Under the pieces are notes generated by a model. The model was not told where the DNA came from, searched no databases, and saw only the letters and a program-made list of their open reading frames with translations. Of a stretch of DNA of 64,000 nucleotides, positions 48,423 to 56,672 are shown piece by piece. Origin of the DNA: Clostridium sp. chh4-2. Its GTDB lineage: Bacteria; Bacillota; Clostridia; Lachnospirales; Lachnospiraceae. Location: positions 1 to 64,000 of the forward strand of contig NZ_PKUU01000005.1 in NCBI RefSeq assembly GCF_002899675.1, read 5' to 3'. The stretch's first letter is position 1; every line of letters starts with the position of its first letter. The position numbers were made by a program, and so were the translations under genes.

Positions 48423-49577
48423 CTACTGTGCCGCCGGAACCGGAGCCGCCGAATCCTGTGGTTTTTTGTCATTCTGACCGCTCTCTTTCGTTTCTTCGCC
48501 CTTTAATTTTACGGAAGCGCCCTCGTAAAGGTTGGAACTCCAAGTGCTGACTACCATATCATCTGCCGAAATTCCTGACAGAACCTCCGCATACTCCGAA
48601 TCATAGATTCCAACTTCAATCGGAACCTGAACCGCTTTTCCTTCCTTATAAAGATACACATAACCCACGCCGCCGCTGTAATAGATCGCGTCTACCGGAA
48701 TCAGCATCGCATTTTCCGTTTTCTCCGTAACCAGATTTAATTTAACCGTACTTCCGGTTGCAATGGCATCCGTATCCTTTAATTCGGCCTTTACCTTAAA
48801 TAAACCGGTGGTTTCATCCACCATGGAACTGATCTCACTGATGTAGGCTTGATAACTCATACCGTTCTTTGTGATATTCATCTCATCCCCCACTTCCAGG
48901 TTGGCCATCATGCGCTCCGTCACATAGAAGGACACCCGTTTTTCTCCTGCTCCTGCAATTACACAAAGCTGTTTCGACTGGGAAATGTTATCGTGAACTT
49001 CTATATCGCAGCTTTCAATTTTTCCTCCGATGGGAGCGGTTATCCTGCTGTATTCCACCTGCTTGTCATAAGCTAATTTGGCGGCTTCATACTGTAATAT
49101 GGCCGATGTGGCTTTATTGCGGTACTGCTCATACTCCTGTTCCGATAAATCGCCGCTGGCATAGAGAATCTGCATACGGCTCAGGTTGCTCTGGGCTTCC
49201 GTCAGATTCACCTCTGCCGATTCCATGGAGTTTAGCGCTGTCTCTACCTGCTGGGTATCGATTTCGCAAAGCACATCTCCGGCCGCAACCGTATCTCCCG
49301 CTTTCACATACACGGCCGTCACATCGCCGGAGGCCTTTGCATAGACATAGACCACATCCGACGGCTCAACCGTTCCGGTCAGCCCTGTGGTCAGGCTGAT
49401 ATCTCCTGTTGTGGGATTGGCCGCTTTCACAACCGGCAGAGCCGCCTGCTGCTGTCCCATCATCATTCCCGACGGCTGGGCCTGTTTCTTACCGCCTGAC
49501 ATAACAACTGCTGCCGCTGCAATTATCACCACGCCTGCGACAGCCGCCCCTATTTTTATCTTCTTTTTCTTATCCAT
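48423..49577 (-). CDS. RND efflux adaptor (HlyD/membrane fusion family)
   Basis: This 384-residue protein has an N-terminal membrane anchor (about 8-26), a biotinyl-lipoyl-like half (VYVKAGDTVAAGDVLCEIDTQQVE), a helical hairpin, the second lipoyl half and a beta-barrel domain. It links the RND permease to outer components. First gene of the operon, divergent from the two-component system. Confidence 0.9.
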   Translation of the reverse strand: MDKKKKIKIGAAVAGVVIIAAAAVVMSGGKKQAQPSGMMMGQQQAALPVVKAANPTTGDISLTTGLTGTVEPSDVVYVYAKASGDVTAVYVKAGDTVAAGDVLCEIDTQQVETALNSMESAEVNLTEAQSNLSRMQILYASGDLSEQEYEQYRNKATSAILQYEAAKLAYDKQVEYSRITAPIGGKIESCDIEVHDNISQSKQLCVIAGAGEKRVSFYVTERMMANLEVGDEMNITKNGMSYQAYISEISSMVDETTGLFKVKAELKDTDAIATGSTVKLNLVTEKTENAMLIPVDAIYYSGGVGYVYLYKEGKAVQVPIEVGIYDSEYAEVLSGISADDMVVSTWSSNLYEGASVKLKGEETKESGQNDKKPQDSAAPVPAAQ

Positions 49578-49802
49578 GTTTCAATTCTCCTTTAACGGGC
49601 TAAATTTTCTTTTATCTTATAGCCCTAAGATAAATTCAACATTAACAAATCCGCCGCTTCTTCTAATTAATTGTGAATATTCTGTGATTTATTTATATTG
49701 GCTTTATAAAACCATGTTATAATATTGAATAAATGAACAGCTCTGATAAACCGTTATATATTGCATATGATTCGAAGAACCAATGGACCGGAGGTACGAT
49801 TT

Positions 49803-50477
49803 ATGTTTCAAATATTAGTTGTGGAAGATGATAAAAATACCAGAAAACTGATGGGAGCCATCCTGAAAGAACACGGCTACTGTCCTGTTTTGGCCTGCGA
49901 CGGCCTGGAGGCTCTGGAAGTCTTAGATACCCAGCATATCGATCTGGTGGTGATGGACATCATGATGCCTCACATGGATGGATATGAGCTGACCCGGCAG
50001 TTAAGGAATCATGATTACAGCCTGCCCATCCTGATGGTCACAGCCAAGCAGCTGCCAGAAGATAAGAGAAAGGGATTCATCGTCGGAACCGACGATTATA
50101 TGACAAAACCAGTGGATGAAGAAGAGATGATCCTTAGAATCAAAGCGCTTTTGCGGCGGGCTCAGATTGTCAGCGAACATAAGATCATCATCGGAGAGGT
50201 GATCTTAGACTATGATGCATTAACCGTTTCCCGGGGTTCGGAAGTACAAACTCTGCCACGCAAGGAATTTTATCTGCTCTACAAGCTGCTCTCCTATCCC
50301 AACAAGATCTTCACCAGGATTCAGCTGATGGATGAGATCTGGGGCGTGGAATCGGAAACCGAAGACAATACCATTAACGTACATATCAACCGGCTGCGCA
50401 AGCGTTTTGAAAGCTTCCCGGAATTTACCATTGAAACCATCCGGGGACTGGGTTATAAGGCGGTGAAAAATATATGA
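49803..50477 (+). CDS. OmpR/PhoB-family response regulator
   Basis: This 224-residue regulator has the phosphoacceptor Asp52 in LVVMDIMMPHMDG, the Thr (MVTAKQ) and Lys (DYMTKPVD) switch residues, and a C-terminal winged helix (ETEDNTINVHINRLRKRFE...GLGYKAVK). GGAGG lies eight bases before the chosen ATG. It overlaps the kinase gene by four bases. The RND operon lies divergently next door and is the probable target. Confidence 0.93.
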   Translation: MFQILVVEDDKNTRKLMGAILKEHGYCPVLACDGLEALEVLDTQHIDLVVMDIMMPHMDGYELTRQLRNHDYSLPILMVTAKQLPEDKRKGFIVGTDDYMTKPVDEEEMILRIKALLRRAQIVSEHKIIIGEVILDYDALTVSRGSEVQTLPRKEFYLLYKLLSYPNKIFTRIQLMDEIWGVESETEDNTINVHINRLRKRFESFPEFTIETIRGLGYKAVKNI

Positions 50478-51541
50478 AAATACCATTTAAACACAAGCCC
50501 TACAGGAACATTACCCTGGCCATCACCATCTTTATCTTCCTGATCGTGCTGTCCGTTATGACGCTCCAGGGCTTTTTAATGTATCTGTATTGGAAGATAG
50601 CCTTTCAGGCCGATATCCGCATGCCCCAATTCTGGCGGCCGATTCCGCTTTTATTCGTTCTCAGCGCAATTTTCGGCATCCTTCTTTCCTTTTTAGCCAG
50701 CCGCATTCCTTTAAAGCCGGTCCGCGACCTGATCGCCGCCATCAATCAGCTGGCAGAAGGGGATTTCCACGTCAGAATCTCCTTAGATACCACCCAGGAA
50801 TTAGTCAAACTGTCGGAAAGCTTCAACCGGATGGCCGGAGAACTGGAAAATACCGAGCTGCTCCGCTCTGATTTCATCAACAATTTTTCCCATGAGTTCA
50901 AAACCCCCATCGTCTCTCTCTGCGGGTTTGCCAAAATTCTGAAAAATGACACGCTTACCGAAGAGGAACGCACCGAATATCTGGATATCATCATCAGCGA
51001 GGCCAACCGCCTGTCCCAGCTTGCAACCAATGTGCTCAATCTTTCCAGTATCGAAAAGATCAACATTGTCACGGAAAACAGCGATTTCGACTTGTCTGAA
51101 GAGATCCGCCAGGCGATCCTGCTTCTGGAATCCAAATGGCAGAAAAAGGAACTGGAGCTGATCATCGACTTGGATGAAGTGACTTTCTATGGAAACAAGG
51201 GGTTATTGGACCAGCTGTGGATCAATCTGATCGATAATGCGATTAAATTCTCCCTTTCAAAGGGGAAGATTAAAATCAAACTTCACGAAAAAGACACCTG
51301 CGTCATTTTCCAGGTGTGGGACAATGGTTATGGCATGGACGCCAATACAAAACAGCATATCTTCGACCGTTTCTACCAGGGAGACGCATCCCATACCACA
51401 GAAGGCAACGGAATCGGCCTCACCATTGTGAAAAAAATCGTGGAACTGTATAAGGGAACAATATCCGTGGACAGCGAGATCGGCGTAGGAACTACGTTCA
51501 CAGTCATACTTCCTAAATATTCCGAGTATGCTCAAAACTAA
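50474..51541 (+). CDS. Sensor histidine kinase
   Basis: This 355-residue kinase has two membrane segments (about 13-38 and 55-75) around a very short external loop, a HAMP domain (about 75-125), the phosphoacceptor His140 in NNFSHEFKTP, and ATP-binding motifs DNAIKF, DNGYGM and GNGIGLTIVKKIV. The short loop suggests sensing within or at the membrane, as in antibiotic-responsive kinases. Confidence 0.93.
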   Translation: MKIPFKHKPYRNITLAITIFIFLIVLSVMTLQGFLMYLYWKIAFQADIRMPQFWRPIPLLFVLSAIFGILLSFLASRIPLKPVRDLIAAINQLAEGDFHVRISLDTTQELVKLSESFNRMAGELENTELLRSDFINNFSHEFKTPIVSLCGFAKILKNDTLTEEERTEYLDIIISEANRLSQLATNVLNLSSIEKINIVTENSDFDLSEEIRQAILLLESKWQKKELELIIDLDEVTFYGNKGLLDQLWINLIDNAIKFSLSKGKIKIKLHEKDTCVIFQVWDNGYGMDANTKQHIFDRFYQGDASHTTEGNGIGLTIVKKIVELYKGTISVDSEIGVGTTFTVILPKYSEYAQN

Positions 51542-51680
51542 CTTATACTCATAGCTAAATTATGCTCAAAAGATTGGATAATTTTATGTAAAATTTCTGT
51601 GTTTTGACAGGTTTTTTCTTTCGAAAAATAGCATATAATAAATTATCGTGGAACACTTTCTTAACGTTTTATTAACACTA

Positions 51681-51709
51681 TTGTTATATTTTTTCGGGTG
51701 TGTTATAAT
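51681..51709 (+). promoter_or_regulatory. Promoter of the PAP2 gene
   Basis: TTGTTA, 17-bp spacer, TATAAT, about 28 bp before the start codon. Confidence 0.65.
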
Positions 51710-51736
51710 CCGAAAAAAGTGAAAGGTTGTGAGCTA

Positions 51737-52393
51737 ATGAAAAACCTGATAAAAAAGTATAAGCATGTTTGGATACTCAGTTATGCCTTTCTTTATCTTC
51801 CATGGTTTTTATATTTGGAACGCACAGTCACCCGTAATTATTATGTGATGCATGTGGCGCTGGATGATTTGATTCCTTTTAATGAATATTTTATTATTCC
51901 ATATTTGCTGTGGTTTTTATATGTAGCCGGAACGATCCTTTACTTCTTCTTCACCGATAAGCGGGATTATTACCGGTTGTGTATCTTTTTGTTTACCGGA
52001 ATGACCATCAGCCTGATGATCTGCACTTTATTTGAGAACGGCACCGATTTAAGGCCTGTAGTCGATCCTGGTAAGAATGTTTGTTCCTGGCTGGTATCCG
52101 TGCTCCACTCGGCAGATACCTCGACCAATGTATTTCCAAGCATTCACGCCTATAATTCCATTGGCGTTCATATAGCAGTCATGCGCAGTGAATCATTGAA
52201 AAAACACCGGGCTGTCCGGATCGGATCTTTTTTACTCATGTTCCTGATCTGCCTGTCCACCGTATTTTTAAAACAGCATTCCGTTGTGGATGTGGCCGGC
52301 TCCATGATCATGGCGTACATCATGTATCCTCTGGTTTATGGCAGCGCTTATGCGGAAAACAGAAAGAAAGTTACTCAAAAGGTGCTCGGCTGA
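51737..52393 (+). CDS. PAP2-superfamily membrane phosphatase
   Basis: This 218-residue protein has about six membrane segments and the PAP2 motifs VFPSIHAYNSIG (PSxH) and KQHSVVDVAGS (H...D). The first motif (KX6RP) is not clear. It probably dephosphorylates a lipid phosphate at the outer face. AGGTTG and GTGAG precede the ATG. It converges on a glycosyltransferase gene with a long palindrome between. Confidence 0.85.
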   Translation: MKNLIKKYKHVWILSYAFLYLPWFLYLERTVTRNYYVMHVALDDLIPFNEYFIIPYLLWFLYVAGTILYFFFTDKRDYYRLCIFLFTGMTISLMICTLFENGTDLRPVVDPGKNVCSWLVSVLHSADTSTNVFPSIHAYNSIGVHIAVMRSESLKKHRAVRIGSFLLMFLICLSTVFLKQHSVVDVAGSMIMAYIMYPLVYGSAYAENRKKVTQKVLG

Positions 52394-52411
52394 TTGATTT
52401 GACAACAATTT

Positions 52412-52668
52412 AAAAGGGCTGGTCCGTGATATAGGTTCTTTCTTGGCTTTGGGTGCGGGGCTGTGCCGGAGGGTTAATATCCCAGTGTACCGCCATCTGA
52501 ATACGAGCCGTAAAAATGAACGTGACTGTCGAACACATGCATTTTGTGTCCGACAGTCACGTTCATTTTTACGGCGAGTAGGAAGCCCGGCGGACACGGG
52601 ATATTAACCCTCCGGCACAGCCCCGCACCCAAAGCCAAGAAAGAACCGTGATATGGATCAGTCCTTTT
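52412..52668. repeat. Family-3 long palindrome inserted in a terminator, flanked by 9-bp direct repeats
   Basis: Outer sequence AAAAGGGCTGGTCC (52412-52425) pairs with GGATCAGTCCTTTT (52655-52668), an ordinary bidirectional terminator. Its loop holds CCGTGATAT at 52424-52432 and again at 52646-52654. Between them lies a 213-bp palindrome with ends TTCTTTCTTGGC/GCCAAGAAAGAA, inner stem GTAAAAATGAACGTGACTGT and interior loops. Removing the insert and one repeat restores a simple hairpin. Confidence 0.9.
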
Positions 52669-52674
52669 TCTATC

Positions 52675-53694
52675 TTAATTGAATCCAAAAAATTTCTGTG
52701 TAATCTTATATCCTGCGATGGAAACCTGCCTTCCGCTTTTACCCGGCAGATTCATGCCCTGTCCTAAAAATCCCCAGCGGAGTCTCAGATACAACGGCAT
52801 ATTCTTTTGTTTCAGGTACATCCACAATTCCTTCTTTTTCTGAAGATTTTCTTCTGTTCCTGACTTAATGGCAAGAATGGAGGAGACCACCATCATAATC
52901 TCCAGATACTTAACCATATATCCTCTGAGCTTCCTGTTTTGTATCTTGGTTACATCATAATAATCCAGCATCAGCTTTGTCACACGGATCTGCTGGTCAA
53001 TTCTTCCGATCATCACCGTTTCATTGACCGACTGGTCTTCTCTTCCGATATAATACCGGTAGAAATTCACATCCAGATAATACATGGTTTTGACAAACGG
53101 CAGCGGCTGGTATACGAAAATGTTGTCCACATAAAATGTATGCTTGGGCAGTTCCAATCCGCATTTGAACAGCAGCTCTGTCCTGTAAATTACGGAATGC
53201 ATCAAAATATACTGTCCGGTCATAAATATCTTCACATCATCCCAGGTGATCAGCTCATTTTTAGGAAGGGCTGTCTTATAATTCATCACGCGTTTCCGCT
53301 TTGCCCCTTCTTTTTCATATACGAAGTTGCAGATCAGCATATCCAACGTCTCATTTCCATACACAAATCTGCGCAAAGTTGCCAATACCTGTTTAAACGC
53401 CTCTTCATTGACCCAGTCATCGCTGTCAACTACTTTGTAATAGATTCCGGTGGCATTGCGAAGCCCGGTATTCACGGCTTCTCCATGACCTCCATTTTCC
53501 TGATGGATTGCGCGGCAGATCGTGGGATAATTCTGAGCATATTCGTCTGCGATCTCAGCCGTATGGTCCTTGGTTGATCCGTCATCCACAATTATGATTT
53601 CAACTTCTTCGCCTCCGGTCAGCAGCGTATCGATACAATGTCTCATATAAGCTTCTGAATTATAGCACGGTATTGCTACAGAAAGTAATTTCAC
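52675..53694 (-). CDS. Glycosyltransferase family 2
   Basis: This 339-residue GT-A protein has the nucleotide-sugar motifs IIVDDGSTKDHT and VDSDDWVN (the DxD) in the first 100 residues and no membrane segments. It transfers a sugar in capsule, teichoic acid or exopolysaccharide synthesis; acceptor unknown. It stands alone, so no pathway can be read from neighbours. Confidence 0.9.
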   Translation of the reverse strand: MKLLSVAIPCYNSEAYMRHCIDTLLTGGEEVEIIIVDDGSTKDHTAEIADEYAQNYPTICRAIHQENGGHGEAVNTGLRNATGIYYKVVDSDDWVNEEAFKQVLATLRRFVYGNETLDMLICNFVYEKEGAKRKRVMNYKTALPKNELITWDDVKIFMTGQYILMHSVIYRTELLFKCGLELPKHTFYVDNIFVYQPLPFVKTMYYLDVNFYRYYIGREDQSVNETVMIGRIDQQIRVTKLMLDYYDVTKIQNRKLRGYMVKYLEIMMVVSSILAIKSGTEENLQKKKELWMYLKQKNMPLYLRLRWGFLGQGMNLPGKSGRQVSIAGYKITQKFFGFN

Positions 53695-53814
53695 AGCGAA
53701 TCCTCCTTATGTTTCAATCATTCTAATAAAGTTTTCCCTCATTTTCCCTATTATAACATGGAATTTTCGTTTTTATATAAAAAATTTCTTAAACTATCCC
53801 TTTTTAAGTAATTG

Positions 53815-53843
53815 TTGCATTTTTGCCTGGCAAATACTATAAT
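53815..53843 (+). promoter_or_regulatory. Promoter of arcC with a dyad in the spacer
   Basis: TTGCAT, 17-bp spacer, TATAAT. The spacer contains TTTGCC-T-GGCAAA (53822-53834), a perfect dyad and possible operator. Confidence 0.65.
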
Positions 53844-53913
53844 AAACTTATATTTTTCTCCCTAAAACCGTAAAACGGGAGTGAATAACTCGTACAGAAA
53901 AGAGGTAATCGTT

Positions 53914-54843
53914 ATGGCTAAAAAAAGAATTGTTATGGCATTGGGACACAATGCCTTGGGTACCAATCTTCCGGAGCAGAAAGAGGCGGTTGTGAAAACA
54001 GCTAAAGTCATCTCCGATTTTATTCAGGAAGGCTGGCAGGTAGCCATTGTTCATAGTAATGCACCGCAAGTGGGGATGATTCATACTGCCATGAATGAAT
54101 TCGGCAAACAGCATGAGGGTTATACCAACGCTCCCATGTCCGTATGTTCTGCCATGAGCCAGGGCTACATCGGCTATGACCTGCAGAACGGCATTCGTTC
54201 TGCCTTAATTAAACGCGGAATCTACAAACCTGTTTCAACCGTTTTAACACAGGTCATGGTAGATCCCTATGACGAGGCGTTCTACACCCCTGTTAAAGTA
54301 GTTGGACGTGTTATGTCAAAAGAAGAAGCTGATGAAGAAGATGCAAAAGGCAACTCCGTGGTAGAAGTAGAAGGCGGATACCGCAGAATCGTAGCCGCTC
54401 CCCATCCAATCTCCATCGTTGAGATCGACGCAATCAAAGCACTCTTAGACGCAGACCAGATCGTCATCTGCTGCGGAGGCGGCGGCATTCCCGTTATGGA
54501 ACAGGGCGCTAACTTAAAGGGCGCCAGTGCAGTTATCGAAAAAGATTTATCAAGCGGCCTGCTCGCTAAAGAAGTGGATGCAGATGTCCTGATGATCGTA
54601 ACCAGCGTGGACAATGTAACTCTGAACTACGGCAAAGAGAACGAAGAGCCAATCAGCCGCATGACTGTAACTGAAGCCGAAAAGTTTATAGAAGAAGGCC
54701 ACTTTGAATTCGCCTCCATGCTTCCAAAAGTACAGGCCTCCATCGATTTCATCCGTGCCGGAAAGGGCCGCAGCGCAGTGATCACTTCCTTGGAAAAAGC
54801 CAAAGACAGCCTGGCCGGAAAAGCAGGGACTGTCATCGAATAA
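53914..54843 (+). CDS. arcC: Carbamate kinase
   Basis: The enzyme makes ATP and carbamate from carbamoyl phosphate and ADP. The 309-residue protein has the amino acid kinase fold and the family segments IVICCGGGGIPV, KDLSSGLLAKEVDADVLMIVTSVDNV. The N-terminal glycine loop reads ALGHNALG where many have ALGGNALG. No arginine deiminase or ornithine transcarbamylase is adjacent, so the carbamoyl donor is unknown. GAGG precedes the chosen ATG. Confidence 0.93.
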   Translation: MAKKRIVMALGHNALGTNLPEQKEAVVKTAKVISDFIQEGWQVAIVHSNAPQVGMIHTAMNEFGKQHEGYTNAPMSVCSAMSQGYIGYDLQNGIRSALIKRGIYKPVSTVLTQVMVDPYDEAFYTPVKVVGRVMSKEEADEEDAKGNSVVEVEGGYRRIVAAPHPISIVEIDAIKALLDADQIVICCGGGGIPVMEQGANLKGASAVIEKDLSSGLLAKEVDADVLMIVTSVDNVTLNYGKENEEPISRMTVTEAEKFIEEGHFEFASMLPKVQASIDFIRAGKGRSAVITSLEKAKDSLAGKAGTVIE

Positions 54844-54860
54844 ATATTGGGGAAATCTTT

Positions 54861-55190
54861 ATTTAGTTAACTAAGAAACGCCGGAAAGAAGGGGAAACCT
54901 GGGCGGGCGGCGAACATAGAGAAAAGCAGGGGATTCGGGTTTCGACCCTAAGTAATACTAGGCCGCCAAGAGCGGAAAAAGGCAGCGCGGCGCCATTCGC
55001 GATGAACTCTTGATGACTTCATCGCTCAAGGGCGCCTCAAATACTGATCCGGAATTCAGTATTTGTCTGCCTTTTTTCGTTCTTGCCGACCAAGTATCAC
55101 TAAGGGTCTGCACACGATCCCCTGCCTTTCTCTATGTCCGCCGCCCGCCCAGGTTTCCCCTTCTTTCCGGCTGTTGCTTGGCTAGCTTAG
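54861..55190. repeat. Family-1 type-B long palindrome (composite copy 3)
   Basis: Outer end ATTTAGTTAACTAAGAAACG, inner end CCGGCTGTTGCTTGGCTAGC. Arm sequence is nearly the same as at 29092-29421, read in the opposite direction, while the core points the same way on the chromosome as there. It starts 17 bp after the arcC stop. Confidence 0.9.
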
Positions 55191-55393
55191 GATAAAAAAG
55201 ATTTGGTGGATTGTGAGTAAATTTTACATCAAGGGTGAAGTCTTTTTTAGAAATCCCTTCACCATTTAATGTAAAGGGTGAGGTCTTTTTGTGAAATGCC
55301 TTGACGTTTAAAGTAAAACCTGAAGCATTTTTAAAAATCCCTTCACGATCTACATAAATGTGGCTCTGCATAAATACCGAAGCGCAAATATTG
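55191..55393. repeat. Linker of three 43-bp tandem hairpin repeats (composite copy 3)
   Basis: Units beginning GGGTGAAGTC, GGGTGAGGTC and CCTGAAGCAT follow at 43-bp steps, each with a hairpin loop of T/A and a following TTTAATGTAAA-like word. Confidence 0.8.
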
Positions 55394-55793
55394 TTTTTAA
55401 CCCGGCCAGCGAAAACCAGCATGGAATCAGGAGGCGGAGCCGGAAGGAAATGGTCTGAGAAGGCCGCCGGGCCGCCGAAGGAAGATACAGCCGATTGGGA
55501 TCGTATGGAACCCCTTAGAACTACTTAGGCCCGCAAGGGCAGAACGAGGCAGGTAGAACCTGATTTCGGTGTCAGGTTCTAAAGCGCCGCTGAGCAGCGA
55601 AGTCATAAAGAGTTCACTGCGAATGGCGCTGGCCTGCCTCGTTCTGTCCTTGCGGGCCTTAGTAGTTCTTAGGGGCGAATCCCGAATCCCAATCGGCTGT
55701 ATCTTCCTTCGGCGGCCCGGCGGCCTTCTCAGACCATTTCCTTCCGGTTCCGCCTCCTGATTCCATGCGTACCCCTTCGCTCCCCGTTAAATC
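55394..55793. repeat. Family-1 type-A long palindrome (composite copy 3)
   Basis: Inner end GGCCAGCGAAAACCAGC, outer end ACCCCTTCGCTCCCCGTTAA. Arms pair over about 130 bp (GAGGCGGAGCCGGAAGGAAA with TTTCCTTCCGGTTCCGCCTC). The tip has TAGAACCTGA/TCAGGTTCTA and AGCGCC/GGCGCT side hairpins. The outer end runs into the last codons of rsiV. Confidence 0.92.
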
Positions 55794-56652
55794 ACAATTT
55801 TAGTAAGTCTTTCGGGATTGTAAATTCTACTGCTCCCATGTAGCCTGGGGCTACTTCGTATTCGTCGAAGGTGATGACGAGGTCGCCTGTTTGATTAAAG
55901 TAAAAGCTTTCCTCTCCGGTGATTCCCTTAAAATCGTCTTCCGGGTTTTCGGAGTGGTAGAAATAGAAGATGTTTTCGTCTGCGGTCATCTGATCTTCCA
56001 TCTGTTTTTTGATATTTTGGCTGATCTTCTCCTTGTAGTCGGGGACATCCTTGAAAAGACTGTCCAGAGTGAGGATTTCTCCGGTCTTTTTATCGATTGT
56101 AAATATCTTTACGTATTGGGTTCCGCTTCCTATCGCCAATGTGGTGTTGATTCGCAGAGACAGGTATTGTTCACTGTCCGTTACCACTTCGTAATTGGAA
56201 GTCAGGCTGTAATTTCCCTGGCCCTCGCTGGATTTTAAATCGTCCTCATATTGTTTGATCAGGGACTGAGCATATTCTTCGATGGTTTTATTCAGACCGT
56301 CAGCGGCCTGGCCGTTCTCTGTTTCGATTTTAGGGACCTGAATTTCGGCTTCAAAATTATTGGTGTGGTCTTCATAGGTACGGAAAGTGACCACTTTAGC
56401 GATTGCTCCGATGACGGGAATCTGTTCCATGGCATTTGCTATGGTCGGGTTGACATTGGTGAGCACTGTGATGGCTAAAACTGCGGCTGCGGCAGTCACT
56501 CCGGTGTTTTTCATGTATTTTGTTATTTTCAAGATTTTACTCTCCTTTTTAGCTGACTCAATCCCTTGTTTCATGCGTTCAAGCGCCTGTTCCGGCACGG
56601 GAATCTCTTCGTATTTTTTCTTCATTTCCGCTAATTCTTTGTTTTCTGACAT
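55792..56652 (-). CDS. rsiV: RsiV-like anti-sigma factor (DUF3298)
   Basis: This 286-residue protein has a cytoplasmic N-terminal anti-sigma segment, one membrane helix (about 52-70) and an external DUF3298 domain (residues about 100-285), the plan of RsiV, which holds the ECF factor SigV until lysozyme binding triggers cleavage. It lies 20 bp behind the sigma gene. Its last codons and stop fall in sequence that matches the end of the adjacent palindrome. Lysozyme sensing is inferred from the family. Confidence 0.85.
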   Translation of the reverse strand: MSENKELAEMKKKYEEIPVPEQALERMKQGIESAKKESKILKITKYMKNTGVTAAAAVLAITVLTNVNPTIANAMEQIPVIGAIAKVVTFRTYEDHTNNFEAEIQVPKIETENGQAADGLNKTIEEYAQSLIKQYEDDLKSSEGQGNYSLTSNYEVVTDSEQYLSLRINTTLAIGSGTQYVKIFTIDKKTGEILTLDSLFKDVPDYKEKISQNIKKQMEDQMTADENIFYFYHSENPEDDFKGITGEESFYFNQTGDLVITFDEYEVAPGYMGAVEFTIPKDLLKL

Positions 56653-56672
56653 ATTGTGAAAGCTCCTTTCTC

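Noticed and set aside
52412-52668. Family-3 palindrome as simply a large terminator
   Set aside because: The direct repeat CCGTGATAT on both sides of the inner palindrome shows an insertion within a smaller terminator.
55191-55393. 43-bp repeats as a CRISPR array
   Set aside because: Units are contiguous with no spacers, differ from each other, and no cas genes are in the window.
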